Below, in pieces: positions 30,408 to 38,399 of a DNA stretch of 64,000 nucleotides (within the stretch, counting starts at the first letter, position 1; every line of letters starts with the position of its first letter). Under the pieces are notes generated by a model. It did not search any database. It saw only the letters and a program-made list of their open reading frames with translations, and was not told the DNA's origin. The translations under genes were made by a program, and so were the position numbers. Source of the stretch: LSCE01 sp050485425. Its GTDB lineage: Bacteria > Pseudomonadota > Gammaproteobacteria > Nitrococcales > Aquisalimonadaceae. The stretch lies in assembly GCA_050485425.1 (NCBI GenBank), contig JBJHBJ010000004.1:97371-161370 (forward strand). The letters run 5' to 3'.

Positions 30408-31643
30408 TCAGTGTAGGCGCTCGGGAGGTGTGATGCGGGTTGGTGTGCGGGAAATGGCCTCCAGGAATGCCAGCAGGTCCGCGCGTTCCTCCGCGGTCAG
30501 TTCCAGCGGGCGAAGCAGGGGCGATGTGGCCGGTATTGCTCCCCGGTCGGGGCTGGTCTGCCGGGGAGTGGGGTGTGCGCCGCCGGCATTGTAGAAGTTG
30601 ATCACCGATTCCAGGGAGTGGAACATGCCGTTGTGCATCCACGGTCCGCGCAGCGTCACGTCGCGCAGCGACGGGGTGCGGAAGGCGCCGGCATCGGCCG
30701 GGTTGCCGGTGAGCTCGTACCGGCCCAGGTCTTCCAGCCGCCGCCCGTGGAAATGCAGCCCCAGGTTATGGAAGCCGCCGTCCGACAGCAGTGGCCCATG
30801 GTGACAATTCATGCACCGGGCCTTGGTGCGGAACAGGTGCAGGCCCCGCAGTTGCGCATCGTCCAGTTGCCGCGATTCGCCGCTGATGAACCGGTCCAGG
30901 CGGCTGGTGCGGCTGTTGATGGTGCGCACGAAGGTGGCAATGGCCTGGGCCATGCGTTCTTCGCTGATGCCGTCGGAACCGAATGCCTGGCTGAACATGT
31001 CGTCATAGCCGCGGATCGCCGACAACCGGTCCAGCACGGTGGCGATCTCGGCATTCATTTCGATCGGGTTGATGATTGCCGCGATGGCCTGCTCTTCCAG
31101 GCGGGCGAAGCGGCCGTCCCACATCAACAACTGGTGGTGTCCGGCGTTCAGCAGCGTCGGGCTGTTCCGGCCTCCCTCGAGGCGATCGTGGCCGAACGGC
31201 CGGCGGCGTCCGTCGCCCCAGCCGAGATCGGGGTCGTGGCAGCTCGCGCAGGCGATCTGTCTTGAACCGGACAGGCGCGGGTCGAAGAACAGATGTTTTC
31301 CGAGTTCCGCCTTTTCCGTCGTGTAGGGGTTGTCCTCGGGATGAGGTGCGGGAGGCAGGGCGGCTGGTTCCGGGGCGCGGATGCCGGGGTCGACCTCGGC
31401 GGCCGGCCAGCAGGCCTGGGACTGACTGTAGAGCGCGCGGAGCTGGTCGGCGGTGGGTGCCATGACCGGCGGCAGGCATTCGTCGTCGGCTGCGCCGGCC
31501 CACGGCGGCTCTGCCTGCAGGGCCCCCAATGACCAGCCGGCCAGGGAGATCAACAGGGCGAGCAGTGCCACGGCGGCCAGCCGAACCAGTGGAATCCGTC
31601 CGGCTTGGCGAGGCCCTGGGAGGCGCCGGGCAGACAGGATCAT
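30408..31643 (-). CDS. Di-haem cytochrome c peroxidase / MauG-family protein
   Basis: The product is 411 residues with an N-terminal membrane anchor or signal ('LAAVALLALLISLAGWSLG'). Two haem c sites are present, C132-C135-H136 ('CASCHDP') and C277-C280-H281 ('CMNCHHG'), with 'GRNSPTLLNAGHH' and 'NPIEMNAE' between them and 'RTPSLRDVTLRGPWMHNG' near the C-terminus, all typical of the CcpA/MauG/MbnH superfamily. It may reduce peroxide or oxidise a partner protein. It starts two bases after the TonB receptor stop and is the last gene of the lipoprotein-receptor-peroxidase operon. The second haem's distal ligand was not identified. Confidence 0.88.
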   Translation of the reverse strand: MILSARRLPGPRQAGRIPLVRLAAVALLALLISLAGWSLGALQAEPPWAGAADDECLPPVMAPTADQLRALYSQSQACWPAAEVDPGIRAPEPAALPPAPHPEDNPYTTEKAELGKHLFFDPRLSGSRQIACASCHDPDLGWGDGRRRPFGHDRLEGGRNSPTLLNAGHHQLLMWDGRFARLEEQAIAAIINPIEMNAEIATVLDRLSAIRGYDDMFSQAFGSDGISEERMAQAIATFVRTINSRTSRLDRFISGESRQLDDAQLRGLHLFRTKARCMNCHHGPLLSDGGFHNLGLHFHGRRLEDLGRYELTGNPADAGAFRTPSLRDVTLRGPWMHNGMFHSLESVINFYNAGGAHPTPRQTSPDRGAIPATSPLLRPLELTAEERADLLAFLEAISRTPTRITPPERLH

Positions 31644-31645
31644 GG

Positions 31646-34111
31646 TCAGAACTCCAGTTGCCCACCGAGCCATACCGTCCGCCCCACTTCGATACCGCGG
31701 CCGCCGGGCGAGACGGTGTACGTGCGCCCGTTGAACACATTCCCCAGTTCGGCGTCCAGCGAGAGGCGGTAGCGCTCGGCGACACGGGCGGAGAAACCCA
31801 GCCTGAGATCGGTGATCAGCGTGGAGGGGCGTTCCCTGTCGGCGTACACAGGCACGACCTGCTCGGTTTCGCCGCCGGCGCCGTCCGGCACCGGGAGCAT
31901 GGTGGTCCGGCCGGTGTCCTCGATGTTGGTATAGCGCCCGCGGTAGCGGGTGACGGCGCTGGCCTGCAGGTTGCGGGTGATCCGGTGCGCCACGGAGACG
32001 CTGCCGACCAGTGGACGGTTGAAGTCCGTGCGCTGTACGTCCAGCCGTCCCCGGCGTACGGCCTTGCCGCGATAGGCCACGTAATCGTCGCTGCCGACAT
32101 CCTCGATGCTGTCGTCGTAGCGTTCGTTGTTGGATTCCGTTTCCGAATACGTGATGTTCAGCCCCAGCGTGGTGCGATCCCACTGCCGGCGCCAGGCGGC
32201 GGAAACGCCCTGGTAGGTGCTGCGGCCCTCGTTGGTGAGATAACGGGCGCGGGTGCCGTCGGTGCCGGTGGCAGCGATACGCTGGGAGAATTCATCGCGG
32301 TTGTCGCGGCGCACGTAGGTCAGCGCGGCAACACCGCCGAACAGGCGCTGCCGCAGGCCGTAGGCCTGCTCGTCGCTGTAGGGCGTGCGCGCGTCGTTGG
32401 CGTGGAAGCGGACCGCGCTGCCGCCGGAGTCGGTCTCCCAGTCGCCGACCACGTTCTGCGAAGCCCCCCGGTATTCCATGACCATGGGGCGCTGCGCTTC
32501 CCGCAGCTTGTAGGTGAGCAGCGAGCCGCCGTAGTAACGGTTGAAACCCGCGGTGAGCACGGTACTGTCGGTGCCGAAGACGTCGTAGCTGAAACGGCTG
32601 CGCCAGGCCAGGTCGTGGTTGCGCAGGAAGTCGTCATGGTCGTAGCGCAATCCGAGCGTGGCTGTCAGCCGGCCGATGTCGGTGGAACCTTCCCCGTGCA
32701 AGGCATACTCGCTCAGGCCCACGGTCACGTCGTCGGCCTCGTAGACATTGCGGGCGCGGAAGTACTGCTCGTTGTGGATGCAGTCGCGGCGGCGTCCGCG
32801 GCAGTCGATGTCCGGGTTGACCCGGGGGTCATGGTAGATGTGGAGCGTTTCCGGGCGCTCGAAGCGCAGCCGGCTGTAGTTGGTTTCGGCACCGTAGGTA
32901 AAGCGGAAATCCCTGCCCCTCCAGCGCTGGTCGGGCGGCGTTAGCGTCAGGCCGGCGCTGGCGCCGAGCTGGGTCTTGTTCAGATCGCCGAAGCCGCCTT
33001 CCTGGCTGCTTGAGAGTCCTTCGGGGCCTCCCCAGGGGCGGCTGTCGGTGATTGCCCAGTTGAAATAATCGGTATTGGCCTGGCGGCTGTTCTCGCTGTA
33101 GTTCAGGCCCAGCCGCAGGCGTGCCTCTGTGCCGCCGGCGGTGAGGTGATCCACCGCCACCGCGGCGCCGCCTCCGCCGCCGGTGATGGTGAAATCGCTG
33201 TCCCGCGCGTTGGCAATGAAGCGCTCGTGGCGATAGGGGGCATAGTTCAGTGTGATATCCGCATAGCTGCGTTGCGACAAGGGGGTGGAGAATTTGCCCA
33301 GCAGATTGAGGTTCTCGCTACGCTGGGCATTGCTGTCGCCCAGTTGCAGTTCAGGCGTGCTGGCGCGGGATCGCGCCAGGCTGAGTACCAGCCCTGAGGC
33401 CTCGCCGATGGGGCGCTCGTGGCCGACGATCAGGCGGTCACGGCTGAATTCCCGGGGTTTCGGGGCCTCCCGGGGTGGCGCGTCGGGGTCGGTCGGGCCC
33501 GGCTGGAACACGCGGTAGCTGACCCAGTCACTGCGCGTGCCGCTGTAGCCCAGGCGGGTCCGCGGACGCGACCCGGCCCGGCGGGTTTCCAGGTCCACCA
33601 CGCCGCCGGTGAAGCGGCCGTAGGCGGCCGGCACATTGGAGTCGTACACCGTGATGGATTCCAGCAGTTCGCTGTCCACGAACACGGCCTGTTCGTGGCC
33701 GGGTACGTCGGTGATGGAATTGGGCTGGGCGTCGCGGCTGGCCGGGTCCAGCCGGTCGTCGATGGACAGCCCGTCCAGGCGGAAGGTGTTCTCGTAGAAG
33801 CGGCCGCCGGAGATGGAGACCGATTCCGGCCGCAGGTCCCGCAGCCGGCCCTCCGATTGCCGCGCCTCGCCGAACTGGACGTTGGGCAGCAGGTCCAGCA
33901 TGCGGGTGAAATCGCCGCTGGCGGCGCCGAACTCGTCCAGGTCGCGGCGGTTGAGCCGGTAACGGCCTTCCGCGCCGGTGTCGATCAGGTTCGGATAGGA
34001 CTGTTCGATGATGAGTGTCGGCAGTTGCTGTCCCGTCTCCTCGGCCGTGGCCGGCAACGGCAGCGCAATGGCTGCCGCCGCCAGCCAGGCAGTAACTCCG
34101 CCGCGCCTCAT
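31646..34111 (-). CDS. TonB-dependent receptor of the lipoprotein/peroxidase operon
   Basis: This 821-residue receptor has a short signal peptide ('AWLAAAAIALPLPATAEE') and a plug with 'SVSISGGRFYENTFRLDGLS' and 'ESITVYDSNVPAAYGRFTGG', then a long barrel ending 'TVWLGGQLEF'. The plug ('VPAAYGRFTGGVVDLETR') differs from the siderophore receptors of the window and resembles receptors for proteins, peptides or other large ligands. There is no STN domain. A 'DPRVNPDIDCRGRRRDCIHN' loop carries two cysteines in the middle of the barrel, probably an external disulfide. The start overlaps the lipoprotein gene by four bases. The ligand is unknown. Confidence 0.85.
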   Translation of the reverse strand: MRRGGVTAWLAAAAIALPLPATAEETGQQLPTLIIEQSYPNLIDTGAEGRYRLNRRDLDEFGAASGDFTRMLDLLPNVQFGEARQSEGRLRDLRPESVSISGGRFYENTFRLDGLSIDDRLDPASRDAQPNSITDVPGHEQAVFVDSELLESITVYDSNVPAAYGRFTGGVVDLETRRAGSRPRTRLGYSGTRSDWVSYRVFQPGPTDPDAPPREAPKPREFSRDRLIVGHERPIGEASGLVLSLARSRASTPELQLGDSNAQRSENLNLLGKFSTPLSQRSYADITLNYAPYRHERFIANARDSDFTITGGGGGAAVAVDHLTAGGTEARLRLGLNYSENSRQANTDYFNWAITDSRPWGGPEGLSSSQEGGFGDLNKTQLGASAGLTLTPPDQRWRGRDFRFTYGAETNYSRLRFERPETLHIYHDPRVNPDIDCRGRRRDCIHNEQYFRARNVYEADDVTVGLSEYALHGEGSTDIGRLTATLGLRYDHDDFLRNHDLAWRSRFSYDVFGTDSTVLTAGFNRYYGGSLLTYKLREAQRPMVMEYRGASQNVVGDWETDSGGSAVRFHANDARTPYSDEQAYGLRQRLFGGVAALTYVRRDNRDEFSQRIAATGTDGTRARYLTNEGRSTYQGVSAAWRRQWDRTTLGLNITYSETESNNERYDDSIEDVGSDDYVAYRGKAVRRGRLDVQRTDFNRPLVGSVSVAHRITRNLQASAVTRYRGRYTNIEDTGRTTMLPVPDGAGGETEQVVPVYADRERPSTLITDLRLGFSARVAERYRLSLDAELGNVFNGRTYTVSPGGRGIEVGRTVWLGGQLEF

Positions 34112-37100
34112 GGCGCGGTGGAGCAGTGGGCGCAGAACGGCGTGCGGTCGCTGGTGTCGGGGATGCCGTCGCCGTCGATATCGTCGTCCAGCAGCAGCGG
34201 CGAGGCGAGCTGCTGCGCTTCGGTGGCGGACGGGTCGAAGAAGTCCGGCCGGCCGTCGCCGTCCAGATCCCGGCTGGCCACCAGGGTGCCCGGGAATGCA
34301 TCGTGGCCGATCTTCCGCGCTGCCAGCGTTCCACGCATGGTGTTGCGGTCCGCGTTGGAGTGCTCGGAGAGGGCGATGATCTGGCGGGCGTCGTCATACC
34401 AGGTATTGCGCGACAGTTGCTCGACCAGCGTCTTGTACTGGGTGGCGCGGTCCGAGGGCGAGGGCAGCGACTCTACAACGTTGCGGTAGCCCTGCCAGCC
34501 CGACGCGGACTGCATCAGCATCTCCCGGGATTGGTCGCGCAGGGCGGTGATCGCCGAGCGGTTACCGTCGGAGAGATTGCCGTTTCGGGCGATCAGTGCG
34601 CGCAGGCCGTCGGCCGCGTTGGCGTGGGCCTGGGACAGCAGCGCGGCCCGGGACAGGGTCTGCCTCGCCTCCAGGTCCGAGGACAGGGGGAGTTGCGCCA
34701 GCGCATCTAGCCCGGCTTGCAGCTCCGAGTGCACCAGGCTGGCGTTGTCCAGGCGCGCGGCAAGCACCGCATTGGAGGCATGGGCGCCGACCCGGTCGGC
34801 AACGGGCACGCCGCTGGTGGCGGCAATGGCGCGTTCCAGGGCGGTGTTCGCGGAGTTCCATCGCCCGATGTCGGCGAGGGCAGTGGCATGGGTCCGGTGA
34901 GCTTGTACGCGGGTGCCGGCGTCGGCGCTCGCGAACCAGGTGCTGACCGGACATTCCCCCAGCAGGTCGCCGGCTTCCGTCTGATTGATAAAATCCGCAT
35001 ACAGACTGGCGATCTTCAGACAGCCGCGTGTCATCAGGGAGCTGAGACTGCCCGCGTGTTCTTGCACATAAGCTTCCGAGTGGAGAATGTTCCAGGCTGC
35101 TTGCAGCACTTCTCGGGCTGCGTCGAGTTCGTTGCCCTGCAACAGCAGCAGACCGAGATAGGGGGTGCCGCGATTGGTGGTTAGGTGAGTGAGCTGTTCC
35201 AGCTTTGCTTCCAGGCTGTCGTAAGGATCGGTGACCAGGGCGATGGCCTCTTCCACGCGGCCGTCGAGAGCAAGCTCCCGCCCTTCGTAGACGCGCATAG
35301 CCACGCGAGCGTTTTCCTGGTAGCTGGTGCTGGAAATGGTGTTCTCCACCAGATCCAGGTATTCGTCGATGCGGTCGGCTTCCGCATAGACAGGGGCGAG
35401 GAAGCGCAGGTAGTTGTCGATCACCGAAGGCGCTGCGGCGTGTCTCAGATCGTGGAACTCGGCGACGGCGTCCCAGGTCCGCTGCGTATTGCCCAACTGG
35501 TTGTCCAGCAGTGCCTGGCGATAGAGATACAGCGCCTTGACCGTGGTCGTGGACGCGTTGTAGCCAGCTACGGCCTTCCGGTAGGGGACCATGCTGGCCT
35601 CTGCCTCCGCCCAGGTGGTTTCGCCGTTCACGTAGGCTACGACCCGTTCGTCGGCGTTACTCCAAAGGGCGGCGAGGATCTGGTTGTATGGGCCTGAGGT
35701 GGGGGGATTCGCCGTGGCGAGATCGACATAGTCCATCAGGATACCGGAGGCTGCCTCGGCCCCACCCGGTGCGTCGGCTTCCAGGTAGTATGTGACCAGT
35801 CGGAGATAGAACCGGGCATCGGACACGGTGAGGTTCGACAGGCCTTGGGTCTCGACGATGCGATCATATTCCTGCCGGGCCAGATCCAGGAACTGGACGC
35901 CGTGCTCGGGCTCACCTGCGTTGGTTACTGCGCGGCCGATGCCGCGGAAGGTCTCGGCGCGGGTTTCCGCCTGGAAGATGCGCGTGTCCACCGTCATCAC
36001 GGCGGCGTCCACATCGCCGATCAGGGCCTGGCCTTCGGCGATGTCCGAAAACAACGGGTCGCGGAAGTTGTCGTCCAGCACATCGTCGAACAGGCGTTCG
36101 GCGCGGTAGAACGGCGAGAGGTCGGAGCCGTAGAAGTAGGCGAGCCTGCGGGCGTTGTCCATGCCCAGTTCCTCGCCGGGCGCCAGCGGCAGACGGTGGT
36201 CGATCACGTCCAGCGTGGAAATGCCGGCGATGGTGCTGTCGTTAACGAGCCCGGGCGGCAGCGCGAAATCCGAGGTGCCGAATTCCTGTGGCTGGATGTC
36301 ATAGGCTTGCAGGGCGTAGCGGGCCATGTTGCCGATCTGCGCACCGTCCGACGGCACGCCGCGGTAGCCGTTGGCTTCCCACAGGGCGTCCGCGAACGCC
36401 TGCAGGTGGTCGTCGCTGGATGCGCCGGACGGCACGCCCAGCGAGTCCCGCATGAAAGCCGCCACGCCGTGCCGGATCGCGATGCGGTTGGCGCGGCGCA
36501 CCACAGCGGCGGCTCCGCCGGAGAGGTCGATTCCGGCGAGCTGGTCCATTTCCGACCCCAGCGCGTGCAGACGGTCCCTGACTGCTTGAGGAAAGTCCTG
36601 CGCTTCCAGGTATGCGCGGGCACTGTCGAAGTTGCCGTTGCTGATGGCCAGTGCATCAGCAACGTGCTCGAACGCTTGCCCCTGGGAGCGGAGCGCGGCA
36701 GCCAGCCTGACCACCTGCAGGCTGGCGAGCTGGGCGGCGGCATCGGCAGCCGGGTCGGCAAGCAGGGTTTCGGGGGATAGGTCCAGCCGGTTTGCCACCG
36801 CCGCGGAGGCGGCGACCAGGTCACCGCCGGCCTCATCCATCTCCCGGACCACCAGCGTGGTCAAGGGGGAAACCACAATATCCGCCGCGTTCACCGCGGC
36901 CTGCAGGTCCAGGGCCTGGAAGCTGTAACCCGTTTCGGTGTCCCGGCCGCCTGTGGCGCGTATCCGTGCGCCATCGAGGTTCGCGTTTTCCGGGATCCGG
37001 GCGGTGAACCGGCCTGCTTCGCCGGTCGATACCACGGTGCTCAGCGCTGCGCCGGTGGGTGACACCACCCGTACGCTCGCACCGGCGATGGCTGGATCGG

Positions 37101-37260
37101 TGACGAGCCCGGTCAGCTCGGTAGTGGGGCCGTCACCGCCGCGGTTGCCTCCGGAAGAGGAGCCGCTGCTGAAGCAGCCATGCAGGATGACGGAAGCAAG
37201 CAAGACCAGACACAGCGATAGCGTCCGGGCGCAGGCTTGAGGTGTCGCAGGGCGTGACAT
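34108..37260 (-). CDS. Large TPR-like lipoprotein with calcium-binding-type tail
   Basis: The product is 1050 residues. A lipobox 'VILHGC' puts the lipidated Cys at 29, then a Ser/Gly linker. Residues about 45-115 form a carboxypeptidase-regulatory/Ig-like fold ('TELTGLVTDPAIAGASVRVV'). The centre (about 120-980) is alpha-helical with TPR-like repetition. The last 55 residues hold 'DLDGDGRPDFFDP' and 'DDIDGDGIPDTSD', thrombospondin-3-like calcium motifs, and a final 'CAHC'. It is probably surface- or periplasm-facing and acts with the TonB receptor, like an outer-membrane ligand-capture lipoprotein. I know no characterised homologue. The start has a GGGGGG site. Confidence 0.8.
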   Translation of the reverse strand: MSRPATPQACARTLSLCLVLLASVILHGCFSSGSSSGGNRGGDGPTTELTGLVTDPAIAGASVRVVSPTGAALSTVVSTGEAGRFTARIPENANLDGARIRATGGRDTETGYSFQALDLQAAVNAADIVVSPLTTLVVREMDEAGGDLVAASAAVANRLDLSPETLLADPAADAAAQLASLQVVRLAAALRSQGQAFEHVADALAISNGNFDSARAYLEAQDFPQAVRDRLHALGSEMDQLAGIDLSGGAAAVVRRANRIAIRHGVAAFMRDSLGVPSGASSDDHLQAFADALWEANGYRGVPSDGAQIGNMARYALQAYDIQPQEFGTSDFALPPGLVNDSTIAGISTLDVIDHRLPLAPGEELGMDNARRLAYFYGSDLSPFYRAERLFDDVLDDNFRDPLFSDIAEGQALIGDVDAAVMTVDTRIFQAETRAETFRGIGRAVTNAGEPEHGVQFLDLARQEYDRIVETQGLSNLTVSDARFYLRLVTYYLEADAPGGAEAASGILMDYVDLATANPPTSGPYNQILAALWSNADERVVAYVNGETTWAEAEASMVPYRKAVAGYNASTTTVKALYLYRQALLDNQLGNTQRTWDAVAEFHDLRHAAAPSVIDNYLRFLAPVYAEADRIDEYLDLVENTISSTSYQENARVAMRVYEGRELALDGRVEEAIALVTDPYDSLEAKLEQLTHLTTNRGTPYLGLLLLQGNELDAAREVLQAAWNILHSEAYVQEHAGSLSSLMTRGCLKIASLYADFINQTEAGDLLGECPVSTWFASADAGTRVQAHRTHATALADIGRWNSANTALERAIAATSGVPVADRVGAHASNAVLAARLDNASLVHSELQAGLDALAQLPLSSDLEARQTLSRAALLSQAHANAADGLRALIARNGNLSDGNRSAITALRDQSREMLMQSASGWQGYRNVVESLPSPSDRATQYKTLVEQLSRNTWYDDARQIIALSEHSNADRNTMRGTLAARKIGHDAFPGTLVASRDLDGDGRPDFFDPSATEAQQLASPLLLDDDIDGDGIPDTSDRTPFCAHCSTAP

Positions 37261-37366
37261 TGGTATTCCCCCCTTGTCGGATGACCGGTCCGCCTCGAGA
37301 CGCGACTTGCGCGGCCGGTGATGGTTATTCCCGTCTGATGCTGGGGGGTAAGCCTGGCGACGGAGT

Positions 37367-37461
37367 GCGGCCGGATAGTTCGTGATGCCTTGTTGCGGCG
37401 CCCGGTCGTGGAACGACCACGACACCATGCACCGCGCTCGCATCGCGAGCTATCCGGCCGC
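37367..37461. other. Structured intergenic inverted repeats
   Basis: A 12-bp perfect inverted repeat (37367-37378 and 37450-37461) encloses two smaller hairpins, one around 37408-37426 (GTCGTGG/CCACGAC) and one near 37437-37451 (GCTCGC/GCGAGC). It lies between the DUF6746 gene and the lipoprotein gene, both on the minus strand. It may attenuate readthrough or be a decayed mobile repeat. Confidence 0.4.
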
Positions 37462-37492
37462 AATGCGAGCGTGCAGATTTCTCAAGCGGGTT

Positions 37493-37867
37493 TTACGGAA
37501 TCACCTTGCGAGCGGTGTCCAGATAGGCGTCGCCGTGCCGTTTTGCGCCATCGGCGTCGCCGGTTTCCGAAGCCACATGCAGCTCCTCCAGCGTATCGGC
37601 AAGCTCGGCGAACTCCGCGTTGATTTTCTCCAGCGCGTTTTCCAGGGTGTAGGTCAGCTCATGAATCTGGAACAGATCGTCCTGGGAGAGGGTGTTCTTG
37701 CTCAAAAGCCCCTCCAGCCGCTGGTTGTATTGGGAAAAATTGGCGACAGCCTCTTCAAGGGTTTCCGCGGGCTTGCCCTGGAAGTGATCCACACGGTCGC
37801 TGGCGGAAACGCCGCTACTGGCGGAGAAAGCGATCACGGCAGCGATGAGGACGAATCGGACAGACAT
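37493..37867 (-). CDS. Small periplasmic DUF6746-type protein
   Basis: This 124-residue protein has a signal peptide ('FVLIAAVIAFSASSGVSA') followed by a helical domain ('DHFQGKPAETLEEAVANFSQ', 'LFQIHELTYTLENALEKINA'). The wording fits the DUF6746 family of small secreted helical proteins, about which little is known; the His and Glu residues on the helices are suggestive of metal or haem contact but that is inference. A good Fur box lies 29 bases upstream of the start, so it is probably iron-repressed. An AGAGGAAA ribosome site precedes the ATG. Confidence 0.7.
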   Translation of the reverse strand: MSVRFVLIAAVIAFSASSGVSASDRVDHFQGKPAETLEEAVANFSQYNQRLEGLLSKNTLSQDDLFQIHELTYTLENALEKINAEFAELADTLEELHVASETGDADGAKRHGDAYLDTARKVIP

Positions 37868-37895
37868 GGGTCTTTCCTCTGGTTGAAGAATTTAT

Positions 37896-37914
37896 GCGAA
37901 TAGTAATCATTATC
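37896..37914. promoter_or_regulatory. Fur box upstream of the DUF6746 gene
   Basis: GCGAATAGTAATCATTATC matches 15 of 19 consensus positions, with a perfect right half (TAATCATTATC). It is 29 bases upstream of the start at 37867, which places it over the promoter. It may also control the lipoprotein-receptor-peroxidase operon if transcription passes the structured gap. Confidence 0.75.
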
Positions 37915-38096
37915 ATATAGTCCATGCAACTGCATTTTCTGCCCGCTCTGCACGGCTTCCGCCGGAGCTGGGCCGGGTGACCGTCGCTTGCCTACCACGA
38001 TGTGAATGCAAGCCTTGTCGAAGGTATTGCCATGCCTCGATGGCGCAGAAAGCCACCCGCAGGGCGCCGCCGTGGGGTGTCCCAGCGGTATTGCAC

Positions 38097-38131
38097 GGGC
38101 TTGACGCGGGAAAGAATCAGCGCTTTCCCTG
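38097..38131. repeat. Degenerate solo MITE end
   Basis: Read on the minus strand, CAGGGAAAGCGCTGATTCTT followed by TCCCGCG matches the MITE end family (AGGGAAGCGCTGATCAATTCCCGCG) with a few changes. There is no paired end nearby and no intact CTAG. Confidence 0.45.
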
Positions 38132-38399
38132 CTGAGACGCCGCGCAGCGGCGCCGATGCATGACAATACGTCCGAAAAGGTTAATAAATCCGCATTTCCT
38201 CAACATTTTGATTGGTCTGGATGTGATCTGCTGCTACTGTCGATCTGTGAAAGCAAACGGGCCCGACTTTGAACCGGTGGCATTGATTCGCTACCACCCG
38301 TGAGCCGGTGATGCATCCAGTGCATGAACCGCTGACTCAGGACACTAGAAGGATCTTCATTCAACGGACTTCTTGGGCCTGGAAGAAATCTAAAGCTTG

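Larger units (their letters stand above)
37868..38399. other. 532-bp intergenic region
   Basis: This holds the Fur box (37896-37914) for the minus-strand gene, a solo MITE-type end (38097-38131) and the promoter region of the plus-strand signalling operon. From about 38160 to 38399 the base composition is lower in GC. I saw no convincing gene; the 110-codon open frame on the minus strand is low-complexity and overlaps the Fur box. Confidence 0.5.

Noticed and set aside
37834..38166. 110-codon open frame on the minus strand
   Set aside because: It overlaps the Fur box and the start of the DUF6746 gene and includes a MITE-type end; the composition is not protein-like.
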